Both the position numbers and the translations under genes were made by a program. DNA of 10,566 bases from JBBILG01 sp037445085 (GTDB lineage Bacteria > Pseudomonadota > Gammaproteobacteria > Burkholderiales > Methylophilaceae): positions 1 to 10,566 of the forward strand of contig JBBILG010000065.1 in the NCBI GenBank assembly GCA_037445085.1, read 5' to 3'. A model generated the notes under the pieces. The model was given only the letters and a program-made list of their open reading frames with translations. It was not told the origin of the DNA and ran no database searches. Below, one piece after another: positions 9,982 to 10,566 of this stretch. Within the stretch, counting starts at the first letter, position 1. Each line of letters begins with the position of its first letter.

Positions 9982-10416
9982 CTAAAATTCCGGAACCAAA
10001 CGTGCTCTGTCCACGTTGTCCAGGGCGATGCGCAGTTCTGCGCCCTCGCATTCGACCATCACCGCGCCGGCCTCGATGCCGCGCAGCGTGCCGGTAAAAG
10101 TCCGGCGGCCAGCCACCGGGACACGTACCTTCAGCGTGACCTTGCTGCCAGCAAAACGCTGGAAATCACGCTCCTTTTTCAGCACCCGGTCGAGGCCCGG
10201 CGAAGACACCTCCAGCCGATCGTAATCGACGTCGTACTCCACCGCCAGCAGGTGCGAGACCTGGTCGCTGACCAGCGCACAGTCATCGATGTTCACCCCG
10301 CCCGGCTTGTCAATGAACAGGCGCAGCAGTCTGCCACGGTTGGAGATCTCCAGATCGACCATCTCGTAGCCCAGGCGGCTTGTAACCTGTTCAAGCAATG
10401 CGTGCAAATCGAGCAT
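9982..10416 (-). CDS. rimP: Ribosome maturation factor RimP
   Basis: RimP binds free 30S subunits and is needed for their late maturation. The 144-residue product has the two-domain form: an alpha/beta N-terminal domain with GYEMVDLEISNRGRLLRLFI and DKPGGVNIDDC (about 16-46), the signature LEVSSPGLDR (68-77), and a C-terminal Sm-like barrel ending VDRARLVPEF. I chose the ATG at 10416 (MLDLHALLEQ) because it matches the family N-terminus. In-frame alternatives are ATG 10428 (four more residues) and TTG 10449, which lies in the U-run of a hairpin; none has a strong Shine-Dalgarno site. It is the first gene of the operon, and the promoter and leader are described separately. In E. coli a tRNA-fMet gene (metY) precedes rimP; there is none here. 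Confidence 0.95.
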   Translation of the reverse strand: MLDLHALLEQVTSRLGYEMVDLEISNRGRLLRLFIDKPGGVNIDDCALVSDQVSHLLAVEYDVDYDRLEVSSPGLDRVLKKERDFQRFAGSKVTLKVRVPVAGRRTFTGTLRGIEAGAVMVECEGAELRIALDNVDRARLVPEF

Positions 10417-10446
10417 GCGGGCGCCCATCCCAAGGTGTTGCGGAAA

Positions 10447-10469
10447 CAAAAAATGGGCGCAAGGCCCAT
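10447..10469 (-). terminator. Terminator-like hairpin in the rimP leader
   Basis: On the minus strand ATGGGC (10469-10464), loop CTTGC, GCCCAT (10458-10453) is a perfect 6-base stem running into a T-run of six then G. It ends 30 bases before the rimP ATG and begins about six bases after the predicted transcription start. It could end transcription from an upstream gene, act as an attenuator, or protect the 5' end of the operon mRNA. Confidence 0.65.
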
Positions 10470-10482
10470 CATGAAGAGTGTG

Positions 10483-10511
10483 ATTATATCAACCCATTCA
10501 ACGCATTGGTA
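10483..10511 (-). promoter_or_regulatory. Extended -10 promoter of the rimP-nusA-infB operon
   Basis: The minus strand has TGATATAAT (10491-10483): a perfect TATAAT with the TG of an extended -10. The -35 position at 17 bases spacing reads TACCAA (10511-10506) and is poor. An A-run (minus strand, 10531-10526) lies about 50 bases upstream of the predicted start near 10476 and could be part of an UP element. This gives a leader of about 60 bases to the ATG at 10416. Confidence 0.7.
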
Positions 10512-10566
10512 GTGCGGCGGTCACGTTTTTTCGGACAGTCGGCTAAGCTAAGGCTGACCGGTTGAA

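Noticed and set aside
8637..10097. 486-codon open frame on the plus strand, antisense to nusA and rimP
   Set aside because: It mirrors the codon bias of nusA on the opposite strand, is His/Arg/Leu-rich low-complexity in character, and has no promoter, ribosome site or family resemblance.
10417..10449. Longer rimP starts at TTG 10449 or ATG 10428
   Set aside because: The TTG lies in the terminator U-run with no ribosome site; the ATG at 10428 cannot be excluded but adds four residues not seen in the family. ATG 10416 fits best.
10532..10560. Imperfect inverted repeat at the right edge (CGG-A-CAG / CTG-A-CCG) as a terminator
   Set aside because: The T-run lies before the stem on the plus strand and appears as an A-run after it on the minus strand, so it is wrong for termination in either direction; the window ends too soon to judge more.

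Overview
The window is a block of core housekeeping genes from a GC-rich proteobacterium, most likely a betaproteobacterium. That placement rests on the residue patterns of FolD, DksA, NusA, RimP and PNPase and on the Pro-Arg-His tRNA order. I cannot fix the genus from sequence alone. All protein genes are intact. I see no mobile element, CRISPR array, prophage or accessory island.

Left end (1-260): a tRNA cluster on the minus strand reads tRNA-Pro(TGG), tRNA-Arg(TCT), then the first bases of a tRNA-His cut by the window edge. A well-formed sigma-70-type promoter drives it. Next to it, facing the other way, is folD (310-1176, folate one-carbon metabolism), followed by dksA (1268-1687, the RNA polymerase cofactor of the stringent response) with its own candidate promoter. 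The dksA stop codon sits in the loop of a terminator-like hairpin. A 300-base gap (1688-1996) holds no gene but contains several inverted repeats and a strong terminator between the convergent dksA and pnp.

Right part (1997-10566): the minus strand carries the classical transcription/translation operon, read right to left as rimP, nusA, infB, rbfA, truB, rpsO, pnp. It makes ribosome maturation factors (RimP, RbfA), a transcription elongation and termination factor (NusA), initiation factor IF2, tRNA pseudouridine-55 synthase (TruB), ribosomal protein S15 and polynucleotide phosphorylase. An extended -10 promoter precedes rimP, with a terminator-like hairpin directly after the predicted transcription start. 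A second candidate promoter lies in the truB-rpsO gap. A long hairpin with a U-run separates rpsO from pnp and ends just before the pnp ribosome binding site. pnp and truB start with GTG.

The proteins are all well-known families, so nothing here is a new system at the protein level. What deserves a second look is the RNA: the rimP leader (terminator hairpin versus a mutually exclusive pairing near the start codon), the rpsO-pnp attenuator-like hairpin, and the structured 3' region of dksA.
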